This document shows positions 22,727 to 33,010 of a stretch of 64,000 nucleotides of DNA, in pieces. The notes below the pieces were generated by a model. That model was not told the origin of the DNA, made no database searches, and worked only from the letters and a program-made list of their open reading frames with translations. The DNA is from Gautieria morchelliformis (taxonomy: Eukaryota; Basidiomycota; Agaricomycetes; Gomphales; Gomphaceae), in NCBI GenBank assembly GCA_015179125.1, contig WHVA01000088.1, forward strand, positions 1-64,000, read 5' to 3'. The first letter of the stretch is position 1. Each line of letters begins with the position of its first letter. The position numbers and the translations under genes are program-made.

Positions 22727-23063
22727 TGATGTCAGGGGACCACCTGTCCTGCCTTTTATTTCCTTGTATTTCCATTCCTCAGATCTCCTTCATTGTATCC
22801 TCCCCTATTCCTTCCTGTGTCACTGCCAGTTATGTTGGGTCGCTTATGTCATTGTGTAGCAGCTATATAGTTCATCGCTGAGGTAAGGAGATCCTCACTC
22901 CATGCTCTTTGGATCTCCTCTACCTCAGGTGCGCTGTCTTGTATTTACCTGCTCACTGTTGACTCATTATATACTGTTTTGGATCTCCTCTACCTCAGGT
23001 GCCGCTCTAGGGAGTAGAGCACCTGTTAGAGTCGCCCTTACACTGTGAGCGCTTCAACCCATA
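22727..23063 (+). mobile_element. Copia LTR-like block, right arm
   Basis: This begins TGATGTCAGGGGACC after a gaggggggg tract at 22718-22726 and ends at the primer-binding site ggttatggg (23064). The last 22 bp (ctgtgagcgcttcaaccca) match the LTR end of the related copia at 38610-38851, but the rest of the block is unrelated to that LTR. A polypurine-like tract upstream of an LTR that is followed by a primer site would mean that this LTR was once shared by two elements in tandem. Confidence 0.5.
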
Positions 23064-23078
23064 GGTTATGGGCCCCGG
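23064..23078 (+). other. Copia primer-binding site
   Basis: GGTTATGGGCCCCGG follows the LTR end. GGTTATGGGCCC is the primer site type known from copia elements, matching an internal half of initiator tRNA-Met. The same motif follows the other copia LTR at 43018. Confidence 0.7.
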
Positions 23079-23132
23079 CCATAACTAATATCTGACCAAC
23101 CAACCTTCCATATCAGTAACAATTGATCTACA

Positions 23133-24157
23133 ATGTCCCTTGCCACCCCAAATAACAATTACAAGATCGAACCCCTAAACGAGGATAACTAGGCCGCATG
23201 GTGCCACCGCCTACTGTGGGACATCACAATCGGCACTGAGGCTGAACCCATGCCGGCAGACCCGGACAACATAATGTCGGCAGAGAGACAGGCAATCACT
23301 GATTGGAATAAGAAAGACAAGAAGGTGAGAAAGCAGATCCGCTTGCGTATATTTGATGATCACCTCGTTTATATTGACCAATTCATGGGGAGTCATGCCA
23401 TTTGGACTAGATTACAGGAACTATTCGAGTCCCAAGGGGCGGTCGGAATTGTCAACCTCCGCCGCGATTTCTTCCATACTTTTGCAGAGGGCGGAGCCAA
23501 CATGGAAGAACATGTTTGAAGGCTCCAAAAACTCAGCCAGGAATTGAGCGCCCGCGGTCAATTAATCACAGACATCGACTTCTCTAATACATTACTCACA
23601 TCACTGCCACAGTCATGGTCTTTGTTTATTACCGTGGTTAACGCCGGCGGTGCCGCAATCTCGTCAGACATCCTGATAGCCAGGATCTTGGATGAAGATC
23701 GGGTACAACAAGCTGGGTCGACCCGACAAACAGCCCTCAGGACCCAGTCACGTGACGACTCGGGTGCCACGAAAGGAAAATGCCCCAACTGCGGAAAGAA
23801 GGGTCATTACATTAAAGACTGCTGGGCGCCGGGCGGAGGCAAAGAGGGGCAAACGCCATCATGGTACAAACCCAAGAACGATTCAGCTAAGCAAGCAGAC
23901 GAGAATGATTTCGCATTTATGATTAATGAGGGGACACTACATTACATGGAATACCATACACAGATGGTACTGAGCTTGAGGGGGAGCATGGACATGGAAT
24001 GCATGAGCTACAGACAGGGGGAGTAGAGACAGCAGGAACGGCAGTGGAAGAGACAGGGATAGGGATGGTGGCAGAAGAAGTTAGCAGAGATGAGGATGGA
24101 GATGCGGGGAAGACTCCACAGACATCTGTGGCGACAATGTCACCAGACACATGAGCG
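23133..24157 (+). pseudogene. Defective copia gag
   Basis: The ORF starts at ATG 23133 (MSLATPNNNYKIEPL) and is interrupted by TAG after NEDN. It continues through NVMSAE-like and FMGSHAIWTRLQELFESQGA segments, with a stop after NMEEHV (23519), and contains the CCHC knuckle CPNCGKKGHYIKDC at about 23782-23824. It then passes directly into the acidic linker that normally precedes RT, so protease and integrase are absent. The copy at 37590-38540 has the same structure and the same TAG. Confidence 0.85.
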
Positions 24158-25484
24158 CTGGCACCAGAAGTTCGACGCAGCACCAGAACGACCAACAGGC
24201 CAGACTACCGGAAACTGAACGATCCAGACTCAGTGGACCGAGCATTGAGCAGCAATGAGATCGTCATTGAACCCCACAGCTATAACAAGGCAATCAATTG
24301 AGCCGACTCGGAAATCTGGGAACAAGCAATGAAAACAGAAATAGCTCAACACCAGGAAATCGGTAACTGGGAGCTAGTACAATTGCCACCAGATCGAAAC
24401 GTAATTGGTTGCCGGTGGGTATTTGCCATCAAAACAAAGCCGGATGGGGAATTCGACAAAGGGAAAGCCAGAGTGGTAGCCCAGGGATTCACACAAAGGC
24501 CAGGTATGGATTATTATGACATCACTTCACCCATCGTAAAATTCGATTCCTTGCGATTACTACTGGCAATGGCTAATGCACTCAACTGGGAAATCGAGAT
24601 GATGGACGTAATAGGGGTATATCTCAATTCGGAGTTGGAGGAGTAAATCTACATGAAACAACCCGAAGGCTTCAACGATGGATCGGGCCGGGTCCTGAAG
24701 TTACGCCGTGCAATATATGGACTCAAACAGGCAGGGCGCGTGTGGTACAATAGGCTCCGGAACACACTGCTAAACATAGGGTACATTCAAAGCACAGCCG
24801 ATGAATGCATGTATCAGGAAAACCGGATCCAGCATGGACATCATTTCAGTCTACGTCGAGGACCTAGGTCTGGTGTCAAATACAAAAGCACGGATGTCAA
24901 AGGTGAAGGAAGAATTGAATGAAAAACTCCCAATGACAGATTTAGGGGAGATGAAGAAGATATTGGGATTAATAGTTGAGAGAAACAGAGAAGAGGGTAC
25001 TCTATGGATTTCACAAGGTCCTTACATCGACACTATACTCGCGGGTTTCCATATGGAGAACGCGAATCCCATATCAACTCCATTCAATATATCCACCAAA
25101 CTCGATATACCACTCGAACCACACAATGGACCAAAGATCGAAGCCCCTTATGCCCAGGCAATCGGTTCCCTTATTTATAGCCAGCCCTTGGCACCCGTCC
25201 CGATATAGCTTTTGCAGTGCAACACCTCAGTCAATTTACAAATTCATATGACCCAGAACATTGGACGGCGATCAAACACGTCCTACGCTACCTCATAGGC
25301 ACACGGGACGGCGGAATCCTCTTTAGGAAGGAAGCTGGACTTGAACTTCAAATATACGTGGACGCCGATTACACTAATCACAGTGATGCTAGATCAATCA
25401 GTGGGTATGTTGCAATATTAGGAGGGGGATCTATTGCCTGGAGTGCTCGGAAGCAATGGACAGTCTCACTATCTACAACCGAGG
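24158..25484 (+). pseudogene. Defective copia reverse transcriptase and RNase H, truncated
   Basis: RT motifs include VIGCRWVFAIKTKPDGEFDKG, AQGFTQRPGMDYYDITSP, IYGLKQAGRVWYNRL and SVYVEDLGLV; the catalytic YVDD has become YVED. A TAA interrupts LEE-IYMKQPEGF near 24644. The RNase H part ([30 protein letters not shown]) stops at STTEG, where element sequence starting gttgtttaag takes over at 25485. No 3' LTR is present. The shared lesions with 34578-35864 show that both come from one defective source. Confidence 0.88.
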
Positions 25485-25547
25485 GTTGTTTAAGTATATA
25501 AATACTCGAAGTATTTGACAGCTAGACTGCGCATTTTTCTACTATGA
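25485..25547. repeat. Flank copy joined to copia end
   Basis: These 63 bp are the reverse complement of 39770-39832. They form the downstream flank of the Helitron that ends at 25548. The junction with copia RNase H at gttgtttaag coincides with a similar junction at 39831, so this may be the end of a mobile segment. Confidence 0.7.
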
Positions 25548-25558
25548 CTAGGTGGGTA

Positions 25559-25575
25559 CCCGCGCTTCGCGCGGG
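25559..25575 (-). other. Helitron 3' hairpin
   Basis: A perfect 7-bp stem cccgcgc/gcgcggg with a 3-nt loop, 7 bp from the CTAG end. In known Helitrons the 3' hairpin acts as the transposition terminator. Confidence 0.85.
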
Positions 25576-25769
25576 GGTTTAGGTCAAATGCATCAGTAAG
25601 GTCAAACACATCAGTAAATTCACAGGCATTGAGACAATAAAAACTTGCATCAAGAAAAAGTATACTAAGTAAATACTAAGTAAATTGTATCAGGGAAGTT
25701 ACTGCTACAGTTCAAGGAGCTCTAAGCAATACATCTTCATATACAATATTTTTGGTTTGCACACCCTCC

Positions 25770-26285
25770 TCAAGCAACCTTAACCCTGTTCCAGTTGGTC
25801 CCCCTTGATACACCAACATACAATTGACCATGTCCAAACACTGGATATCTCAGGTCCAGCCCAACCATACCTAAAGACTGTCCCTGAGACTTGTTGATAG
25901 TCATTGCAAATGCCAAACACACTGGAAACTGCCTCCTTTGCCGCACAAATGGCAATTCTCCCCCTGATGGCTTAATGATGATCCTGGGGATGAAAGCAAT
26001 ATTTCCTGCACGTGGACCTGAGATGATCCTGACCTCCAACACTCTAATGTTCATCCTCACCAACTGCAGCCTTGTCCCATTGCATAGCCCTTGCCTCTGA
26101 TCCAAATTGCGCAACAGCATCAGAGGCACTCCAGGCTTGACTTCCAAGCGAGCAGGAGGAAGACTGCCCATCTCTATGGAATTCAGATACTCTGCAGGAT
26201 ACCTATCTGCATCATCGGATTCCGTAATGGAATTTGCACAGTGCAAGACCTGAGCATCACCTTGAAACTCCCTAAACACCATATA
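25770..26285 (-). pseudogene. Helitron Pif1-like helicase, C-terminal part
   Basis: Minus-strand frame with the helicase C-terminal block: PGVPLMLLRNLDQRQGLCNGTRL, then FPVCLAFAMTINKSQGQSL (motif V/VI region) and QLYVGVSRGTN. It is the continuation of the helicase at 29644-30420; removal of the LINE and one 9-bp target copy restores the frame at ...NEIN. Helitron helicases unwind DNA during rolling-circle transposition. The stop is at 25770. Confidence 0.88.
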
Positions 26286-26294
26286 ATTGATCTC
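26286..26294. repeat. LINE target-site duplication (low side)
   Basis: attgatctc, repeated exactly at 29635-29643. Confidence 0.9.
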
Positions 26295-26846
26295 TTTTAT
26301 TTTTATTTTTATTTTTTTTATATCATTTTATTCGACCTCAGGCTTAGCCTATGATGGTCGCTACATGCGCTGTACTTAAAATGGGTGGGCCTTTCCCCTC
26401 GCTCCCTGGGACTCCCTAGCCCACTGTGTCCTCGAGTGAGCAGTTGCACCGACGATGGGTCCTGCTCCCCCTGCCGGCCCGGCTCCTTGAACCGTTTACT
26501 GCCCCCCTCTCGTGAGGTAAGTACTCCTCCTGTGCTCTCGGGTGTTCGCTGATGAGGGTGGTCTGACGTCGTAAGTGCTTGGCCACATAAGCAGGCTAGC
26601 ACGACGGGAAGGAGCGCCGCAGTCAAAGAAATACAGATCCGGGGGGTCTTCATGGTCTTGCTGCGCCAAGTTGAATCACGCCGCTGCACGAGCTGAGTGG
26701 GGTTGTGGGAGTGTGGTGGTGTGGTGTGTGATGATTTAGTGTAGGCATGAGCATAGGTTTGTCCCGTGGGTGGGCAGCCAGTAGCATAGTGTTGCTGTGG
26801 TAGTATCATGGTGAAAATCTGTCAAGCCGGTCATTCTGTTCATAAG

Positions 26847-27700
26847 TCAGGAAGGCGGTGTCGAAACATCACCGAATATCCCTCTGAGCCTCCCTGTTGC
26901 AGCGACATAGTCGAGCAGTGCTGTCATGGAATCCGGCTTTCCCAACAAGTCCTTGATAGACGACGCCTTCCTGCCCAACCTTCTCCTCAGCTTGAACCGT
27001 GCATGCTCATGAGTGCGGCAGTCTATGAGGAAATGATGGGTCTTCTCATCCACCTTGTGACAGGCGGGGCACAGTGGGGACAGTGCCTTTTTAATGCGGT
27101 GCATATGTTTGTTGAGTGGCGCGTGTCCGGTCAGTAGCTGTGTGATCAGACTGTGTTGCGCCCTTGTGAGCTCTGCCATGTCACTGAGGTATGTGCGCGA
27201 GGGGAGGCTGTCGTCTATTCTCGACATCTGAGCATAGTGTGGTGATTGTTTCCAGCGCTCCCTCCAGGCGTGTTGTGAGCCCGCTTTGTGCGCCTGTCTC
27301 GCCGCAGCCAGGCTGCATGGCAGTTCGTTAGATCTCAGGAATGGGGGGAGTGTACTCATCGGGCTGCTTTCTCCTGCCGCCGCCTTCTTCGCCTCTAAGT
27401 CAGCTTCCTCGTTACCAGCGACCTCGTCGTGACCTGAGATCCACATCAGCTTCAGCACCACCTTATTTCGCCGTGAGGGTGCCGCAATCTTGTTCGCTAG
27501 GTCGTGAACCTGGCCCAGGATGTACTGCGCCGAGCGGGGTCGTATGTTCCTGAAGGCTTGTATCACCCCCTGATTATCTAACAGGATGGTCGCTGACTTC
27601 ACGTTCCGCTCGCGTCCCAGAAGCTCAAGGGCCAGTGCCACCCCAATTGCCTCGGCTTCATACGTGGTGTGTCTGGTGAGTGGCCCTCACCTGTATCGTA
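26847..27700 (-). pseudogene. LINE RNase H and zinc knuckle
   Basis: The minus-strand ORF holds RNase H motifs (ALALELLGRERN, ILLDNQGVIQAFRNI, MWISGHDEVAGNEEADLEAKKAA) and ends with the C-terminal knuckle CPACHKVDEKTHHFLIDC. A frameshift near 27690 separates it from the upstream ORF, which carries the first RNase H Asp in VYVDGSGIDNSAGAA. Confidence 0.85.
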
Positions 27701-28436
27701 GCGCCGCCGTCCTCCTGCCTTGCCTGTACAGAACTGCTGCCGCCCCGGCGCTGTTGTCAATCCCGGATCCGTCCACGTACACCTGTGCATCTGCCACATC
27801 ACCTCCAGCCATCTCTTTTGATTCCTCTCTGGAGCCCGCAATCTCCGTCGCATAGAGCCCAGGTGCGTCGGGCGCAATCTCGAAGTCGCCCGGGGTCAGG
27901 GGCAACCTGTGGAATAGCTGGTGTAGCAGAGAGGGGTGCCTCTTGACTAGTCGACGAGTGCACGCGCGTGCTGGGCAGTGAAGTGGGTGTGTCTTGGGGA
28001 GGGTTGCTAGCCGGCTGGCCGCTCTGTAGCAGATGCCGGCCAGCAGGAGCTCGATCGGTTGGACATTGGCGTGGGCCTCTAGCACGTCACTAGCAGTGGT
28101 GCGCATGGCCCCCGTGATGGCAATGGTGGCCATCCGCTGTATTGATGTTAGCTTACGTACCACCCCAACAGAGCCAGTCGCTCTTTTCCTGCCTTCCATC
28201 CTCTGAATTGGCGTGAACCATACATCCGCTGCGTAGGCGAACTTGGGAATAGCCACTGCGCAGTACAGCTGCTTCATGTAAACTGCCCTGATGCCTGTGG
28301 AGGGTTTAGTCAATCTACGAGCTAGAAGCGTCCACTTAGCAGCTTTCGCGACAGCCTTCTCCGACTGGGTCTTCCACCGCAGTTCCTCATCCAAGTACAC
28401 TCCAAGGAATTTGGGAGCCGATGACGGTCTTATCAC
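27687..28436 (-). pseudogene. LINE ORF2 middle part (RT thumb to RNase H start)
   Basis: A frame of about 249 residues with KFLGVYLDEELRWKTQSEKA, RAVYMKQLYCAVAIPKFAYAADVW and ITGAMRTTASDVLEAHANVQP, matching the equivalent segment of the other LINE at 15090-15480. It ends at the RNase H start. Confidence 0.85.
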
Positions 28437-28564
28437 TGTGCCCTCGTAAACGAAGTCAGGTCTCTGTTCACGTGAGGTTTTGCCAGGTCGAGTGGGGTCT
28501 GGGACCCGCTTGCGGGAGAAGCCAACTACGGCGAATTTGGATTTCTCAAATCGCGAATGGTGAG

Positions 28565-29634
28565 TTAGTGTCCCCCCCCTACCTTTAGCAACATCTCCCT
28601 CAGCCCATCGTACGCCTCCTCGTACGTGTCGCCCTCGGAGAGGAGGTTGGCGTCGTCCACGTATGCTACCGCCGTCTGGCCCTTTCCCAAGGCGACGTCT
28701 AGTAAGTCAGCATTGTAGAATAGGTATAGAAACATGGACAGGAGGTCACCCTGTCCTATACCGTTGTCTATTGGTACCCATTCCGACGTGAAGTCATCGA
28801 ATTTGATCCTGGTTCGCCTGCCGTCGAGCAGCCGTTCTACGAATAACACGTAGGCTTCCGGGACCTTCCTTTTCCTCATATTGTGAAGCAGGCGGTCCGT
28901 GACTGTGTTCAGGAATGCCCCCTCGATGTCCAGGAATAGCATGACTGCGACCTTCTTCCTGCGCCAAGCGCCTCTGATTTTGTTGACAACGAGATGGATG
29001 GAGTCTGTGGTCATTCTCCCAGGCCTGCCTCCAAAGTGGTTCGCCGGGAGGAGGCCGTGCTTTTCGGTCAGGTAGACCAGGTCCTCTGCCACTATCGCCG
29101 TCAGGAGTTTCCCAATCATGTTGAGGAGCGCAATGGGGCGGTAGGATTTTGGGGTCTCGTAGCTGGCCTTGCCCGGTTTCCGCAGTACCACCGTGATCCA
29201 CGATTTCCAATTGTCACTGTAGGTGCTCAGGGTAAATGTGGCTCTGAATATACACAGGAGATACTCAGCAAGAATGTCCGCCGACTCCTTCAGGACTATA
29301 TTCGGTATCCCATCGTCTCCTGGAGCCTTGTATGGCTTTAGCTTGCAAATCTGGCGTCTGAGCTGGTCTCCATTAAGCTGGAATGCGTGGTTCACCCGCC
29401 TCGGGTACTGATAGCCTGGCGGGACCTGTGACTCATCGGGCCTGGGCGGGAAGAAGGCCGTGGCAAGAGCCCTGCCTTTTTCTTCGTTGGTCTCTGCTGT
29501 GCTGGCGACGCTGTTGCCGTCCACGACGTGCAGTGAGGGTATCCGGGACCTCCCTCCATCAGTGGCTGGGTTGGTAAGGTACTTATTCGCCGTCCAGAGC
29601 AGTCCCTCGTCCAGCCCATCCAGGTAGTCGGCCC
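28565..29634 (-). pseudogene. LINE reverse transcriptase
   Basis: RT core with CKLKPYKAPGDDGIPNIVL, KSYRPIALLNMIGKLLTA, MLFLDIEGAFLNT, IGQGDLLSMFLYLFYNADLL and the catalytic VAYVDDANLLSEG. The frame is lost at a run of eight C/G bases near 28573, which could be either a real frameshift or a base-calling error. It begins at the 5' truncation point (29634), about 35 residues before the first clear motif. Confidence 0.88.
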
Positions 29635-29643
29635 ATTGATCTC
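29635..29643. repeat. LINE target-site duplication (high side)
   Basis: attgatctc, identical to 26286-26294. Confidence 0.9.
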
Positions 29644-30420
29644 ATTGACCTCAGTGTTTCTGGCACAGAGGATGGCCCGCTCCAAAAGTAATCATCCCGG
29701 GCAGGGACTGGATTGCCAATGCCAGGGTATATTTCCTGGATCAGATCTTCAATTCCAGGGCCACAACCCATGTGTTGAGGGAGTGAGATGGTATGATCCA
29801 GTGGGAGATCCTTTCCCTGGCCCACATTCTGCAGCCATTCTGCAAATCTGGCTCTGTCAGGGTCATTTCTCACCCGCATGTTCTCTGTTAGATGGAGGAC
29901 CTTGATCTTTGGCCACAGATATGACTTCTGAAGGGTAGCTCCCACGATATCCTCCTTGGAGCCTTTAGGGACAATTGGGAGAGTCTGCTGAAAGTCACCT
30001 CCAAATGCAACTGTGATGCCACCAAAGGGTCGGTCAGGCTGGTCAAGGAAATCCCTCAGTGTCCTGTCAATGGCCTCTATGGCATGGCGATGCTGCATTG
30101 CAGCCTCATCCCAGATGAGGAGACTGGCCTTTCTCAGCATGTCAGCCTTGTCAGAGTTCTTTCTGATGGAGGAGAGAGAGCGCTCATGGACAGGAATGGG
30201 AATTCCAAGCATGCTATGAGAGGTTGTACCCTTAGTGAGGATAAGTGCAGCCATTGCAGCTGAGGCTACTGCAATCACAATGAGGCTCTCCGCTCTACAG
30301 GAGTGGATTAGAGTGTTCCACATGAACGGTTTCCCTGCACCACCTGAGCCAGTGACGAAAAACATTTGTCTGTCAGGTTTGCCCCGAGCATCTTTGGTCA
30401 GTGCTGACCACATAATATCT
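29644..30420 (-). pseudogene. Helitron Pif1-like helicase, N-terminal part
   Basis: Minus-strand frame with the Walker A region FFVTGSGGAGKPFMWNTL, SHSMLGIPIPV, Walker B LLIWDEAAMQHRHAIEAIDR and GGDFQQTLPIVPKGS, typical of Helitron helicases. Walker A has Pro in place of the Ser/Thr that binds magnesium, so the ATPase is probably dead. It is cut by the LINE after NTEVNEI. Confidence 0.88.
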
Positions 30421-30990
30421 GATCATGCACAGACCTTTGCCCCACATTCAGCTTGGGAACCTCCTCATCAGCCTTTTCCCTCTCTTCAACAGGGTCATAG
30501 TCCCTCTGCTCAGCTATGAACCTGTTTCCAATGAGGGCCTCCCACTCGCCTGCCACCCTAGTCATATCGTCAAAGCTGCTCAAGGACATTCCACCCTGCT
30601 GGAGGATTTTATCCAAGAGAAAGAGGCCAAAATCATAAACCTGATTATCCTGTGGATCATGCATACGGTGTCTGATTTGGAGCTGATGTCTGAGATCATC
30701 ACATATGTGGTCCTTGAAGCCGTCCTATAGTCTGCCAGGCTGCGATGGATTGCAATGGCCAAGGATGGTGGCAAAGAGATGTCTGAGCTGAGCACCTGTT
30801 TTCATGGCACTGGCTTCCTGGAGACACAACCTCAGCTCCTGATCATCATCCAGAAGTCCCCTTGCATGACAGGCCTCCTTGTAAGTAGCATATTGTACGC
30901 CATCCACTGACCTAAGCTCCTCAAAGGATCTAGCCCCCTTGACCAAACGAACACGAAGGTGGGGTGAGAAAATAGGAAAACTGAGCTTCT
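30398..30990 (-). pseudogene. Helitron ORF upstream of helicase
   Basis: Two frames (30398-30664 and 30725-30990) carry the region that precedes the helicase in basidiomycete Helitrons: LRLCLQEASAMKTGAQLRHLFATIL, then YDFGLFLLDKILQQGGMSL and QRSVHDQI. A frameshift near 30720 separates them. The Rep domain expected further upstream is absent. Confidence 0.7.
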
Positions 30991-31019
30991 GAGTATGGGA
31001 AATAAACGCGTCATGACAC

Positions 31020-31350
31020 ATATCACCAATGCATAGTGTGTCCTCAAGTATAGTGTGCATAGCAACTCCCTGAAGTATAGTGCATGCAGCATGTCCCTGG
31101 TTCATGGCATGTCCCATGTGTAGCGTGTCCCCACACATAAAGTATAGTGTGTATAGTGTGTCCCTCAAATATAGTGTGCATAGCATGTCCTTTCTTTGTA
31201 GCCTGTCCCCGAAGTATAGCATGTATAGAATTCTCTTGTTTGAACTGTGTCCCCAAGTGTATCGTGTGTAGCATGTTGCCCTATAGCATGCATAGCAGTC
31301 CCTTGTTTGTAACATGTCCCCCATGTGTAGCATATCCCCAAGAGCCTCAA
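31020..31350. repeat. Degenerate short tandem repeats (catgtccc/tagtgtg)
   Basis: Irregular repeats of about 20-35 bp built from phrases such as tagcatgtccc and tatagtgtg. Minus-strand ORFs here (GDTLHMGH-type repeats) are products of the repeat and not taken as genes. Confidence 0.6.
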
Positions 31351-31459
31351 AGTGAAGCAAGCAGAGGCTATTACTTATCATTAACTTTTAACAAACTCAG
31401 GGACATGTATCAATATCTATTTTGTGACATATACAGACATAAATAAAATAGTAAAGAAA

Positions 31460-31810
31460 ACCATATTTAAGCAGCTGCTGTCATCAATTTTAGCAAAGTC
31501 AGGATTATCTATTTTTCGAAAAATGTCAAAAAAAAAAAAGTCCAGTACATTTAAGCTGAAGTTGTTATTAATTTTAGCAAAGTCAGGATTATCTATTTTT
31601 CGAAAAAGTGTCAAAGAATTGTCCAGTACACGAAGCTGTTATTAATTTTAGCAAAGTTAGGATTATCTATCTTTCGAAAAATGTCAAAAAAATGCACTGT
31701 ACATTTAACCTGGAGCTGTTGTCAATTTCACAAAGTCAGGATAATTTATTGATATCTATTTGCGAAAAAAATGTCAAAAAAGTACAGTACATTGAAGCAG
31801 AAGCTGTTAT
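31460..31810. repeat. 73-84-bp tandem repeat, four copies
   Basis: Units start near 31488, 31572, 31645 and 31724, each with attttagcaaagtcagg, attatctatttttcgaaaa and gtcaaaaaa. A fifth, weaker unit is near 31978. It lies in the non-coding 5' part of the Helitron. Confidence 0.75.
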
Positions 31811-32694
31811 GAATGCCCAGCCAAAGCCATAGAAGCCCAGAGACTGACAGAGAAACCCAGAGCCCAGCCAAAGCCATATAAGCCAGCCACCAGTATAGCC
31901 AGAGAGGAGTGCCTGGTAAGCAACTTTACAGTAAATAAAACAACAAAACAAACCACATTTAAAAGCAGAATCTATTGTCATTAATTTTAGAGGAAACTTT
32001 TTGATGTCTATTTTCGAAAAAACCTGAAAAATATTGATATTAAAATACATTTTTTTCAGCAGTCTTTGGATGTTATTTAAATCTATTTTCGAAAAAAAAT
32101 CACAAAAATATAATGCACATGTGACAATACTATATGATGAAAAAAAAAGGAACCAATAAAATTACCAACACAAATAAAATAAAATACATGGCAATGCATT
32201 AAAAAAAAGATATTACCTACCAATAGAAAGCCAGCCAAGCCGATAGATAGCCAGCCAGCCAAAGCAATAGACAGCCAGCCAGCTAAAGGAGGAGACAGCA
32301 GACAGAGCACACAGCAGAGAGAGGAATCACCAGTTGGGCAAGTTCCTGGTGTTCCCTCCTTACCATTCGGCCTTTATACTGCGTGCGCGTGTCATGCACG
32401 GACCACGCTCACGTATGCGCACGATGGTCGCGAACGCATCACGTGACCGCTGTGCAGCGTTCATAGAGTGCACAGATGCGGCTGCGCAGCGTTCTGCCAG
32501 CGCAGTGCAGGGTTGAGCGCTGGAGCCGGCAGATCGGCGTGACCCGCCAGGGGCTCATGGCTGCGCCGCTCACGTGACCGCTGCGCAGCGTTGGTGCACG
32601 CAGCTGCGCCGCTCACCGCTGACCTAAGGTTTACATAATATTATTTGTCAGTGGCGCCCACAGGCGCCACACATGCTGCTTTCATACAGAGTAA
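31811..32694. other. Helitron 5' non-coding part
   Basis: No gene. It includes agccagcc-rich runs (31820-31890, 32220-32290), a gcgcagcg-rich stretch (32440-32610), and close to the Helitron 5' end a perfect palindrome tggcgcc-cac-aggcgcca at 32653-32669. Confidence 0.5.
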
Positions 32695-33010
32695 TTCATC
32701 TAGCCATAGGAGACTTTTCCCACGGATATGTAAGGCCAGACAATTGACCTGTCACGGAAGCCGCGTCAAAACAAGCCAGGGAACTATTGTCAGCGGACTA
32801 GTATTGTACAATACGGGACTCCGTACGGCCGTTCTTCCCCTGCCTCATGTCCCAAGGACCAAGGTACCGTCCGCTTGCCATTCCCTTCTTTGTCAAATGG
32901 TGTAGTCCACCCTTGCTTCCGCGCATCATAAAAGGACACGAACCAGAATACGGAGGCATTTAGTGAGCATTCATTGCTCTTACAGAATCCATTTATTCTT
33001 CTCTACCAAA
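32695..33010 (-). repeat. Helitron target sequence, copy A
   Basis: Reverse complement of 39458-39769 (about 315 bp). It lies between the 5' end of the Helitron at 32694 and the 3' end of another Helitron at 33011. Its mirror copy is uninterrupted. Confidence 0.85.

Larger units (their letters stand above)
17930..23255. repeat. Right arm of giant inverted repeat
   Basis: This is the reverse complement of 1-5366, with the same genes in mirror order. Within the FunK1 part (18845-19306) it differs from the left arm mostly by lost bases in homopolymers, for example four Gs reduced to three near 19024 and three Gs to two near 19262. Beyond 23255 the right side continues into a longer copia copy than the left side shows, because the window begins there. 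Confidence 0.93.
26295..29634 (-). mobile_element. 5'-truncated Tad1-like LINE inserted in Helitron helicase
   Basis: This 3340-bp insertion on the minus strand is flanked by a perfect 9-bp duplication and ends in a (TAAAA)n-type tail (26295-26320), both signs of target-primed reverse transcription. The 5' end starts inside ORF2 just before RT, so the endonuclease is lost, as is usual for LINE copies. Confidence 0.92.
25548..32694 (-). mobile_element. Helitron remnant with nested LINE
   Basis: The minus-strand 3' end shows the classical Helitron layout: hairpin cccgcgc/gcgcggg at 25559-25575, then CTAG at 25548-25551, followed by T. The 5' limit at 32694 is set by comparison with an uninterrupted copy of the target at 39769/39770 (gatgaa, then tcataatag). 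Insertion was between A and T without duplication. The 5' end reads TTACTCTG, not the usual TC. Coding sequence is limited to a Pif1-like helicase; no Rep/HUH nuclease region is visible. The LINE at 26295-29634 is a later insertion. Confidence 0.8.

Noticed and set aside
1..23255. Palindrome as a missed-adapter sequencing artefact
   Set aside because: Such artefacts give directly abutting identical arms. Here a 12.6-kb non-palindromic loop separates them and the inner arms differ by real substitutions. It still deserves a check with spanning reads.
30832..31381. Met/His/Tyr-rich minus-strand ORFs
   Set aside because: The N-terminal parts are encoded by the degenerate catgtccc/tagtgtg repeats; only the part below about 30990 matches Helitron protein.
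31460..31810. CRISPR-like array
   Set aside because: Units are contiguous diverged tandem repeats without unique spacers, and the organism is a fungus.
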